Positions 5,376 to 13,546 of a stretch of DNA of 64,000 nt are shown here, one piece after another. A model generated the notes under the pieces. That model worked only from the letters and a program-made list of their open reading frames with translations, did no database searches and was not told the origin of the DNA. Where the stretch lies: assembly GCF_000265385.1 (NCBI RefSeq), contig NC_018013.1, forward strand, positions 2,507,001-2,571,000. Reading direction: 5' to 3'. A program made the translations under genes and the position numbers. Position 1 is the first letter of the stretch. Each line of letters begins with the position of its first letter. This DNA comes from Aequorivita sublithincola DSM 14238. GTDB lineage: Bacteria; Bacteroidota; Bacteroidia; Flavobacteriales; Flavobacteriaceae.

Positions 5376-7901
5376 CTATTCCTTAAGTACTTTAATAATA
5401 TTTGATCTGCCATCAATAGCCGTAACTTTTAAAATATATATTCCGGAACTAAACCCAGTTAAATCAATATAATCCTGACTTGTGTTTGATGCTGCCAATT
5501 GGCCATATATATTATAGACTTCCAAGGTTTTTATTGGGGTTGTGGTCTTTATATTTACAACTCCGCCAGTTGGATTAGGGTATGCCTTAATGGTGTTTTC
5601 AAAACTATTATCTGCAATAGAAAGCGATTCACAATTATAGACCATAATTTCATCCAAGGCCCAACCCAATACACCAGCACATTTATCTGTTCCTACTTCA
5701 AACCTGAATTGAATGGTTGAGTTTGCCGTTACTCCAAGGGTAGATAGATCTATAACACTAGTTCCCCATGTTAGATAAGCAGCTGCACCATCTGAAGAAG
5801 TAAAGCCTGGCTCGCCAGATAACGGATTTTCAGTGGTATATAATGCATTATAATTATAGGGGTTCTCAGTGAATGAAGATGATTCAACTAAGTTCCAATT
5901 CCCTCCATCTACACTATACTTAATGTTTGCTCCGTCATATCCTTTTTGTAAAGAGATTGTGTGATTAAAAGCCATTTCAAATATAGGGTTAGGATCATTT
6001 GGCATGGTAATAATTGGACTCGTTAGCCGAACAATACCTTCTTGACCATTTGTTGAGCAAGTGGCATAATTATCTGCGGGTCCATAAGCAATATTTCCTG
6101 CTCTATTAGATAACGGGCCAGTATAAATCATCCAATCTCTAGGTACCCATAAAGCTGGATGCACAGGTAGTTCCTCATGGGTCCAATCGCCAAATCCATT
6201 TTCCCAATCTTCAAAAAATATTGGATTAGCAGTTGCGGCTTCACATAAATCAATTGTTAAAGGTTGCAAAATGGTTGTAAAACATTCGGGGCGTGGATCG
6301 TTTCTTAATTCTACGGCAAGTATGGTATTGCTAACTTGCGTAAGGTCATTTGCCGTAATTATTTCGCCGGAAGGTCCTGCTGGTGTTGTGGTTGACAATC
6401 CTTCCAGATTGATGCCCATTAAATCTGTAGTGGCAGCCTCCAAAGCATCTGCGAAGGTAATGAACCCACTAGTCTCGGTTAGATATTGGCTCTGTGCCCT
6501 CCAAAAAATATGGGCAGCTTTTGTAAAACCAATACCAGAGATGGTCTGTCCATTATAACTACCGCCATCTACCAATAGTGCATAAAGATGGTTGGGAACC
6601 CCAGAATTTCTATGTACTCCAGCTTGATCGGTTCCCAAACACCAAAATTGGGGATCACTTACTTTTCCTGGGTCTCCTTTGCAAGTAGGATCCCACATAT
6701 CTCTTATTGCTCCTCCATAACCACTTGCGTCTTCACCCTCCATCCAGCGATCAGAGCTATTACATCCAGTTCTAAGTGAAAGATCTTCCCCATCATCTTC
6801 ATACCCATTCAATAAATCGACAGTTTCTCCCCAAATATCCGAATAGGATTCACTAAGAGCACCAGATTGCCAACTATAGATTAATCCACTGTTATATTCA
6901 GTATAGGCGTGTCCCCATTCGTGAGCAATAATATCATCTGTAGCTGTTCCATCACAAAAATTTGCAGTGGTGCCGTTCCAGTTGGCATTTGGGCAAACGA
7001 TTCTTGGGTCGTTATTAATTACTTTCATTGGTATATCTGCTCCATTATACGATACATATCCAAAAGCATTTTTAAAAAAATTATAGGTATGTTCAGACAC
7101 CACTACTTCATTCTGTTGCCATTGGTTAAGCGTCCCGGGAAATGGATCGCCTTCTTTCCAAACAATGTTTGAAGTATCTACTTCATAAATAGTGCGGTCT
7201 ATGGCATGGGCTATTCCGGTATATTGTTCTACTAGTTTGCCTGTGTGAGCGTCTATAAATAGAAATTCCCTTACATCCACTTGGTTGCCCACTTCAACTT
7301 TATAAACAAGATGTTGTGCACCGCGATAGCCCTGTGTCATACCTTTTTGAAATATGTACAAGGTGCTTTCCTTTACTTGTAAAGGGACTCCTGAAAAATT
7401 GATGTTTTGGTTGTGTATTGTCTCCAGCGCAATGGATGAAGCTTGCGACTGGGAGATACTGGGAATAGGATTTATATAAATGTTGGAAATATAGTTTCCA
7501 TTAATGGCAGTCAGCTTTTTTTCAGTATTAAAATGAAAATATAATTTGCCGTCAAAAATGGGAACCCCATTATAAACTTGCGTTAATACAACCCGTTTTA
7601 ACCCATATTGGTCTGTTTCGGTTGCTTTATGAATAAAAGATTCGTTTACGTCTTCTACATTGTAAATGCCTTTGTTTTTTTCTAGAAAAGACATTGTTTT
7701 CTTATAAACTGTGTTGCCTTTTAGCTTTAAAGGTTTCGAATATGGAAATCGAACAAATTGTACAATTCCACAGTTTTTGTTTACGGTGATTACCGCATTT
7801 GTCTGTTTTGTTAAAGCATCAATTGATGTTTGAACATTTTGCGCGAATGTCAATGTACTAACTAGTAGTAAACATATGACGATTGAAATAATTTTTTTCA
7901 T
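5376..7901 (-). CDS. Secreted M4 (thermolysin-like) metalloprotease with T9SS sorting domain
   Basis: An 841-residue zinc endopeptidase. Residues 1-20 are a signal peptide. Residues about 25-230 are the FTP/PepSY propeptide. The M4 catalytic domain follows with zinc ligands HEWGH (327-331) and the downstream Glu in SESYSDIWGE (residue 351). GVHRNSGVPNHLY carries the transition-state His typical of M4. A beta-sandwich of MAM/jelly-roll type follows at about 575-760 (EDWENGFGDW, then GWALDEIMVYNC). A T9SS type A domain closes the protein (AYPNPTGGVV to IIKVLKE). It probably degrades extracellular proteins for nutrition. It is second in a run of four T9SS genes, 23 bp from the next one. A short relic of its 5' end lies at about 10888-10925. 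Confidence 0.93.
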   Translation of the reverse strand: MKKIISIVICLLLVSTLTFAQNVQTSIDALTKQTNAVITVNKNCGIVQFVRFPYSKPLKLKGNTVYKKTMSFLEKNKGIYNVEDVNESFIHKATETDQYGLKRVVLTQVYNGVPIFDGKLYFHFNTEKKLTAINGNYISNIYINPIPSISQSQASSIALETIHNQNINFSGVPLQVKESTLYIFQKGMTQGYRGAQHLVYKVEVGNQVDVREFLFIDAHTGKLVEQYTGIAHAIDRTIYEVDTSNIVWKEGDPFPGTLNQWQQNEVVVSEHTYNFFKNAFGYVSYNGADIPMKVINNDPRIVCPNANWNGTTANFCDGTATDDIIAHEWGHAYTEYNSGLIYSWQSGALSESYSDIWGETVDLLNGYEDDGEDLSLRTGCNSSDRWMEGEDASGYGGAIRDMWDPTCKGDPGKVSDPQFWCLGTDQAGVHRNSGVPNHLYALLVDGGSYNGQTISGIGFTKAAHIFWRAQSQYLTETSGFITFADALEAATTDLMGINLEGLSTTTPAGPSGEIITANDLTQVSNTILAVELRNDPRPECFTTILQPLTIDLCEAATANPIFFEDWENGFGDWTHEELPVHPALWVPRDWMIYTGPLSNRAGNIAYGPADNYATCSTNGQEGIVRLTSPIITMPNDPNPIFEMAFNHTISLQKGYDGANIKYSVDGGNWNLVESSSFTENPYNYNALYTTENPLSGEPGFTSSDGAAAYLTWGTSVIDLSTLGVTANSTIQFRFEVGTDKCAGVLGWALDEIMVYNCESLSIADNSFENTIKAYPNPTGGVVNIKTTTPIKTLEVYNIYGQLAASNTSQDYIDLTGFSSGIYILKVTAIDGRSNIIKVLKE

Positions 7902-7924
7902 GACTTTTGATTTTATTGATTAGT

Positions 7925-8899
7925 TTATTGTTTCAGTAATTTTTTTACAACTGAATTTTTATCATCGGTAATCCGAACGAAATATACTCCCGAGGTTAAG
8001 GATGAAATATCAATTGTTTTTTCCTGCGGCATTTCCGACAGATCTATATTGCTCATCATTCTTCCACGAATATCATATATTGTCAATTTTTTTAATGACA
8101 CATTAGATTGTAAAATGAATTGATTTTTTGCTGGGTTTGGATACAAGGTAACAGCTGTTTCCAGAGAATTGGAGTTTATGCTAAGAGCCTCGTTAAAGGA
8201 TATATCCATTATCAAATCTAGTCCTTCGGAGGTTAATCCGCAATTTGTATATGGAGACCAAACAATACAGCCACCACCAAATCCATCTAGGGGGTTCTGC
8301 CAAGCATAAATCTCTCCGTTTCCGTCTGTTGCAGTATCCCAATACCATTGTCCTGCTTTAATAACATTTAATACTGCCTGAACACTCAACCAATATTTTG
8401 TGCCACCCGTTAATGCCGGCCCTCCAGTTAGTTCTAAAATGAAATCCCCATCATAGTTATCATCAACAGTTCCAGAAAAATTTTCAGTGTATATCAGAGT
8501 TCCCGGCAATCCGCCATCATTTTCAAACAACCTAAGTACTATCTCACTGTCGGGATCTCCACTAAAACCAATCTTGTCGAAAAATCCCATTATTGAAACT
8601 TCACAAATTGTGGATTCGCCAGTACCGCGAGCCTCAAAATCATCTGCCGCCATATTGTCATAGGCATCATAGGTTTCTTCAAAATCTTGGGATGTTACCC
8701 CTCGTAAATTATTAGGTATAGCGTTGGTATAATTTGAAAGAACTCCGTCACAAGTAACTAAACTGGAAGGTGTAATAGTAGGATTGGGTGAAAGCATGCC
8801 AGAAGAAATTACTGGAGTGCTTTTTTTGGCGGCTTGTTGTCCTGACATCGAGAGGGTCAAGAGTGCGCAAAATACGAATGGAAAAGTATATGTTTTCAT
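7925..8899 (-). CDS. Secreted protein of unknown function with T9SS sorting domain
   Basis: A 324-residue protein. Residues 1-20 form a signal peptide (MKTYTFPFVFCALLTLSMSG). The middle part (residues about 45-235) has the layout of secreted beta-sandwich repeats found in many bacteria: A-A-D-D-F near residue 85, then a C-x-V element, then V-L-R-L-F-x-N-D-G-G-L-P-G, and T-K-Y-W-L-S-V. No catalytic motif is seen. The tail from about residue 248 (LYPNPAKNQF, then LTIYDIRGRMM, then SGVYFVRI, ending VKKLLKQ) is a T9SS type A domain, almost the same as that of the cyclophilin at 4079. A cell-surface or released binding protein is likely. It could be cotranscribed with the M4 gene 23 bp downstream. 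Confidence 0.8.
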   Translation of the reverse strand: MKTYTFPFVFCALLTLSMSGQQAAKKSTPVISSGMLSPNPTITPSSLVTCDGVLSNYTNAIPNNLRGVTSQDFEETYDAYDNMAADDFEARGTGESTICEVSIMGFFDKIGFSGDPDSEIVLRLFENDGGLPGTLIYTENFSGTVDDNYDGDFILELTGGPALTGGTKYWLSVQAVLNVIKAGQWYWDTATDGNGEIYAWQNPLDGFGGGCIVWSPYTNCGLTSEGLDLIMDISFNEALSINSNSLETAVTLYPNPAKNQFILQSNVSLKKLTIYDIRGRMMSNIDLSEMPQEKTIDISSLTSGVYFVRITDDKNSVVKKLLKQ

Positions 8900-9069
8900 A
8901 ATTTGAAAAATTTAAGATTAGTAATAGAATATATAAATCATTGCTTTCCGGTTACATTAACGCAGGATTCCTGTATAGGGATAACAAGGTGGTAATAGAC
9001 TAAGGTTATAATTGGGGAGAATTAAAATAAAATATTAAGCCATTTTAGCTTTTAAATTCGAATTGTAAT

Positions 9070-10653
9070 TTAATCCGCAATAATAAAACTCAGGGATTTT
9101 GTGACATTCCCAGATTTAAACCTAAGGATGTAAGAGCCGTTAGCTAAATTTTGTAAATCAATTTCGGAATTGCTGGTGCCTGCTGAAAATTCTAGAACGT
9201 CCTGATAAACACGTTTTCCAACTAAGTCGTAAATTTCAACACGCGATGTAAATCCAGTTTTAGCATTCTCAACCCGTAATGACAAGAGGCCATTTGAAGG
9301 ATTTGGAAATATAAATATGTCTGCTACAAACGGTTGATCGTGTTCGCCAATGCTCAGCCAGGTAGATAAATCGGCTTCGTCAAAACCTGCGCTAATGGGT
9401 ACGGCCAGTTCGGCGGCGGTGGCTAAAACTGCTTTTACTACATTCTTCATAAATTCGAAATCGAGGGTGCCAATGTTATCACCTGGAGTGTGATAATTGG
9501 GGTTTCTAAAATTAGCAGTATCAGTAAGCATTAGCGCTTGTAAACCTGCATCCCAAAACATTGCGTGATCACTTCTGCGAAGATCCGGTGCAATTTGGCC
9601 CGTACCGGAAACAGAGACCGTAATTAATCTTAATTCGGGAACATAGTTTTCAGAAGCATCGATAAAAGCTGTTAATAGCGGATTTGAATTAGTGTTGCCA
9701 ACGCCAAATAGAAAATTTCCGCGGAAATCGTCATCTGCCATCTCTTGTACAGCTTCTGGAAAGAGTGTCCCGAAACCCGCAGGCACCGTTTGCGAATTTA
9801 TTTCATAAGAATAAAAACCGATCATCTCCATATTTAAAGTTCCTTGTAAATCCTCAAATGGTTTAATGCCGTTATAAATGTACCTGTTGCTTCCGTTAGG
9901 CCATATACTTTCCTCAGCATCAAAGCCAATAAAGCGAATGGAATGCTCAAAAGAATATTGTGATAAGATACGAAGTGCTTCCAACGTTCCTGCAACCGCC
10001 GAGCCGTTGTCGTCTGCCGCTGGACTGCCAGCAACCCCATCAAAATGACCATCTATAATATAGGTGGTGGCTTCATCTTTTACACCGGGTTGACGACCTA
10101 TAATATTCTGCATCATAGTATGGTAATGAAGGAAAGAATGGCGTTCGGTCTGAAGATTTGCATCCCAAAAAGCATCTTCAATAAATGTACGTACTTCTTC
10201 CAGATGAACAGGGGTCGTTAAATAATGTCGCTCACCTTCAATAAATTGTAAGTTGCTCAGTAATTTCGTTTCATCTACCTGACTGACCATTTCGGCTATA
10301 TCAACCGCTTGGTTATCTGAGGCAAATAGTTTAATGTCCACACTTCTAATTCCTACGGTCAAGTCTGAGTAATCCCAAGTTAAAGAAAGTGTTGGGTTAG
10401 GATTTATACCTGTACCGATATCTCCGGTAATGTTAGCTTGTGGAATCGTTTCAAAATAAATTCCATCGTCTAATGACATTTTAAGCCATACTTCACATAT
10501 ATTACTTTCAGCATCGTTTAAAGAGTAATTAACGGTAAGGGTTTTTGCAGTTTCATCTGCTGTTACATCGGTAATCTGAATTTGTGGGGCAGTGTTTTGA
10601 GCAAAGCCCACTAAAGTGAAAAGAGCTACAATTAATGTTAGAAAATAATTCAT
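9070..10653 (-). CDS. Secreted M28-family metallopeptidase with T9SS sorting domain
   Basis: A 527-residue zinc aminopeptidase-type protein. The ATG at 10653 is preferred because a clean signal peptide follows (MNYFLTLIVALFTLVGFAQ). The same frame is open to 10785, but that adds 44 charged residues ahead of the signal. After an N-terminal beta domain, the M28 domain shows the metal ligands in order: IIDGHFDG, ADDNGSAVAG, FDAEES and RRSDHAMFWDAG. The last ~85 residues form a T9SS type A domain (IFPNPSNGLL to KSLSFIIAD). It would trim amino-terminal residues from peptides outside the cell, complementing the neighbouring M4 endoprotease. It is the promoter-proximal member of the four-gene T9SS run, though the 170-bp gap to the next gene may hold a separate promoter. 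Confidence 0.9.
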   Translation of the reverse strand: MNYFLTLIVALFTLVGFAQNTAPQIQITDVTADETAKTLTVNYSLNDAESNICEVWLKMSLDDGIYFETIPQANITGDIGTGINPNPTLSLTWDYSDLTVGIRSVDIKLFASDNQAVDIAEMVSQVDETKLLSNLQFIEGERHYLTTPVHLEEVRTFIEDAFWDANLQTERHSFLHYHTMMQNIIGRQPGVKDEATTYIIDGHFDGVAGSPAADDNGSAVAGTLEALRILSQYSFEHSIRFIGFDAEESIWPNGSNRYIYNGIKPFEDLQGTLNMEMIGFYSYEINSQTVPAGFGTLFPEAVQEMADDDFRGNFLFGVGNTNSNPLLTAFIDASENYVPELRLITVSVSGTGQIAPDLRRSDHAMFWDAGLQALMLTDTANFRNPNYHTPGDNIGTLDFEFMKNVVKAVLATAAELAVPISAGFDEADLSTWLSIGEHDQPFVADIFIFPNPSNGLLSLRVENAKTGFTSRVEIYDLVGKRVYQDVLEFSAGTSNSEIDLQNLANGSYILRFKSGNVTKSLSFIIAD

Positions 10654-11194
10654 TCTACTGCGCCGACACCCATTTTTGCGAGTACTAGATCTATTGTGGT
10701 CTCTTAATTGGAGTGGTTCGGCAGGAATGCCAAGGTAATTCTCTGTTCTTCCTGTTTCGGAGTGGATAAAGTTTAAATGTCCCATAGTGGTATATTTAAA
10801 GAGGTTAATATTCTTTTTTTACAATCAATTGTGGGAGTTGGTATTTTTATAAGTAATTAGGAAATCGTTTAAAGAGTTGTATAGAACTTATGCTAAAGCA
10901 TCAATCGATGTTCGAACATTTTATGCAGTTAACATAAACATCTGGTTGAGAGAGGTTGACACGATGTCAACTTTTATTAGTATCAAAGTACATCAATATC
11001 TAAGTTTAGGTGTTGTAGAAAACAGGCAATCCCTAGTTTATTTCGTGCATTTTGTTGAAATTTTCACGCAAGGCAATGCTCGGCACGTCTATGTAAAGTT
11101 GTAGAGATGGTAAAAATGAATAAGTTTTATTGTGTTGGAAGACCCAAAAAGGGTTTTGGGGATTACAAGATGTGCGACTATATTTCTTGGGTTT
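10654..11194. other. Intergenic region between the M28 gene and the AraC/TPR gene
   Basis: No gene is supported here. It contains the open-frame extension of the M28 gene (10654-10785), a relic of the M4 protease start (10888-10925), and an inverted repeat GTTGACA-CGA-TGTCAAC at 10955-10971. A weak hairpin, CCCAAAA/TTTTGGG, near 11142-11160 could terminate the AraC/TPR gene. Small frames on the plus strand have no recognisable content. Confidence 0.6.
10888..10925 (-). pseudogene. Short relic of the 5' end of the M4 protease gene
   Basis: About 35 bp (CTAAAGCATCAATCGATGTT and what follows to CATTTTATGC) match the complement of 7812-7848 in the M4 gene with about six mismatches. They correspond to the residues just after the signal peptide, and stops interrupt the frame. 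Because it is short, chance similarity is not fully excluded. Confidence 0.45.
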
Positions 11195-13333
11195 TTACTT
11201 TTCAGGAATTGGAATGTAAAACTCTTTTAAAAGTGCCTTATAACGAGGATCATTTTTGTAAGGCTCGAATTCTGGAGTGCCGTTTGTTATTGTAAAGGGA
11301 TTATAGTAACTATATCTTACTTTATTTAAGTAATAATACATAGAGTCCCGTTCTTTCAATATAGCATGCACATAAGCTCTGTAAAAATATTTGTGTTCTC
11401 CTTGTACAAAATATAATTTATTGATGCTATCTAGTTTTGTTCTATCTCCCAATTGTGCATAGGTTTTTGAGAGTTCACTGTATTTAAATACTTCTGGATA
11501 TTTTTCTATTTCGTTTTGAGCTTGTTCATAGTTCCCCGTGTAGTATTGGTATTCCCAGGTATAATATCTTTTACCTTCTTCAGGAAGATTTTTAAAAACA
11601 TCAGACTTCAGGAATTCGGCTGCCTTATCGTGAAATCCATTTATCATTAAATTATAAATATAGAAATATAAAAAATCATCATTTAAATCATAAGCCTTTT
11701 TAGCGCACTCCATCGACTTTAATTTGTCTATGTATATTTGATTGTACCCTTGCGCTAAATAATGGTAGTACATTGGCGCATTTTCGGGATCACTCTTAAT
11801 TAGGGTATATGCCCAATCAAAGAGGGGATGCCAATCTTTATTTTTCCGACTTCCTAAATGTAAGCTAATTAGAAACCGCTCATCCGTAGGGATAACAAAT
11901 CCGTAAGCTGTAAGATATGCTTCAGCTTCATCAAATTTATTATTTAAAACCATTAACCATGCATATCTGGCAGCAATTTCAGGAGAAAATGGACTTAATC
12001 TAGAGGCTATAGTTGCTTGCTTGAGGGCTTGTTTTAAATCTGAATTTTCAGACTTCAAAAAATAATCTGCATACCAATAACGTGTTTCGCTGTCATTTGG
12101 ATTTAGGGCAATGGCTTTTTTAAAATACTTTTCACTCTCACTCCAATCATTACCCAATAAAAGTCTCGCTTTTACTGCATTGGCTCTGGCAGAATTTGGG
12201 TCTAAGGCCAAAGCATCATTAACGTATTCTCGGGCTTCTTTTACGTATTTAGTATTACCGCTTAATTCGTAGTTAATGGCAACCACGAGATTTGTAGATG
12301 CTACTTGGGCATAGGCTTCTACAAAATTGGAATCTAACGCAATGGCTTTTTTATTGTTCTTAATGTTTTTTTCTAAATCCTCAAAATTTCTACTATCATT
12401 GATCAAACGCCCTTCTAAATGTAATGCATAGGCCTTCATATTTTTTGTAGGGTAGGCATTTAAGGTTTGCTCGTCTAATGGAGTTAGGGTTGTTTTAAAC
12501 TGACTTACCACCTCTTGGGCTACATTGTTCTGAATATCTATAATATTTTCGAAATCATCAGAATATTCCTTGGACCAAATATGATTGTCGTTACAATCAA
12601 TCAACTGAACAATGATTTTTGTTTTGTTATCATGCAGTACCACACTGCCTTCCAGAATATAGGAGACTCCCAACTCCTTAGCTATTTCTGGAATACGCTT
12701 TTCTGAATTTCTATAGGTAGATGATGAAGTGAAAGAAGTGACCGTTACATCTTTTATCTGCGCCAGGGAATGTAAAATATTTTCTGAAACGCCATCGCAA
12801 AACCATTGATTGTCCTGTTGGCTCAAATCTTTAAAAGGTAAAACCGCGATAGAATTGGGTAAGGAATGATTTTTTGCCGTTATGCCATTTATAATAAAAT
12901 ATCCTGCTAGTAACGCCAGGAGTAAAATACCAATATAAAGAGTTGCTTTGCTGGTGATAATACTACGTAAGCTGTGCGTGGGCTTGATAGCATCCAATTC
13001 CTCCGAACTGATTTTTCGTACTTTAAACTCACTGGGGGTAATTCCATAATAGTTACTAAATGTTTTACTGAAATAGGATGCACTGTTAAAACCTACTTTA
13101 TATGAGATTTCAGCAAGAGAGAGCTCGGTTTCCTGGATTAATCGGGCGGCTTCCTTTAATCGCAGATCCCTAATATATTTATTTACCGATTTTCCTGTGG
13201 CGGCCTTTATTTTCCTGAGTGTTTGTGAGGTACTCAATCCCAAGAGTAATGCAAGACTGTTTGCCCCGAAATTTTCATCGGAAAGGTTGCTCATCACAAC
13301 ACAATGCGCTTTTTCTATAAACTTTTCACTCAT
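11195..13333 (-). CDS. Membrane-anchored AraC-type regulator with TolB-like and TPR domains
   Basis: A 712-residue protein. Residues about 5-105 are an AraC-type DNA-binding domain with both helix-turn-helix units (LALLLGLSTSQTLRKIK, and LAEISYKVGFNSASYFSKTF followed by YYGITPSEF). A single membrane helix lies at about 131-149 (TLYIGILLLALLAGYFIING). Residues about 161-285 (SIAVLPFKDLSQQDNQWFCD onward, with ELGVSYILEGSV) are the TolB/FlgO-like domain found in adenylate-cyclase-type and TPR regulators. The rest is a series of tetratricopeptide repeats (for example ALDPNSARANAVKARLLLGN). The topology puts the DNA-binding part in the cytoplasm and the sensor part in the periplasm. Possible targets are the neighbouring protease genes; this is inference. 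The palindrome at 13408-13425 lies 74 bp upstream. Confidence 0.85.
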   Translation of the reverse strand: MSEKFIEKAHCVVMSNLSDENFGANSLALLLGLSTSQTLRKIKAATGKSVNKYIRDLRLKEAARLIQETELSLAEISYKVGFNSASYFSKTFSNYYGITPSEFKVRKISSEELDAIKPTHSLRSIITSKATLYIGILLLALLAGYFIINGITAKNHSLPNSIAVLPFKDLSQQDNQWFCDGVSENILHSLAQIKDVTVTSFTSSSTYRNSEKRIPEIAKELGVSYILEGSVVLHDNKTKIIVQLIDCNDNHIWSKEYSDDFENIIDIQNNVAQEVVSQFKTTLTPLDEQTLNAYPTKNMKAYALHLEGRLINDSRNFEDLEKNIKNNKKAIALDSNFVEAYAQVASTNLVVAINYELSGNTKYVKEAREYVNDALALDPNSARANAVKARLLLGNDWSESEKYFKKAIALNPNDSETRYWYADYFLKSENSDLKQALKQATIASRLSPFSPEIAARYAWLMVLNNKFDEAEAYLTAYGFVIPTDERFLISLHLGSRKNKDWHPLFDWAYTLIKSDPENAPMYYHYLAQGYNQIYIDKLKSMECAKKAYDLNDDFLYFYIYNLMINGFHDKAAEFLKSDVFKNLPEEGKRYYTWEYQYYTGNYEQAQNEIEKYPEVFKYSELSKTYAQLGDRTKLDSINKLYFVQGEHKYFYRAYVHAILKERDSMYYYLNKVRYSYYNPFTITNGTPEFEPYKNDPRYKALLKEFYIPIPEK

Positions 13334-13407
13334 CTAGTTTAAGATTGGTTGTTTTGAATCTTATCTTTTTAATATTCAACAAGATACGATAAATACATAA
13401 GGAAAGG

Positions 13408-13425
13408 TAGGGGGAAATCCCCCTA
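13408..13425. promoter_or_regulatory. GGGGG-AAAT-CCCCC palindrome, copy 2
   Basis: TAGGGGGAAATCCCCCTA lies 74 bp ahead of the AraC/TPR gene and 121 bp past the stop of recG. It is symmetric except for two central bases. On the minus strand no run of T follows it, so a terminator for recG is unlikely. Confidence 0.5.
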
Positions 13426-13546
13426 AAAAATGAAGTTTTTACTTACAAGATAGAGTGTTACACCCTTTATTACAATTCTTCTATATCGTTTCTCTCCTTT
13501 GAGATTTCTATCTCTCTAAAAAGAAAAATAAATTTCTGTGGTAGAA

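Noticed and set aside
8975..8997. TAGGGATAACAAGGTGGTAA resembles the I-SceI homing endonuclease site
   Set aside because: It has an extra and changed base in the core relative to the true 18-bp site, and no homing endonuclease or intron is nearby; taken as chance.
10654..10785. N-terminal extension of the M28 peptidase
   Set aside because: It would place 44 charged residues ahead of a standard signal peptide; the ATG at 10653 is better.
10877..11295. Two small plus-strand frames between M28 and AraC/TPR
   Set aside because: No family pattern; the first covers the M4 relic and the second runs into the end of the AraC/TPR gene on the other strand.
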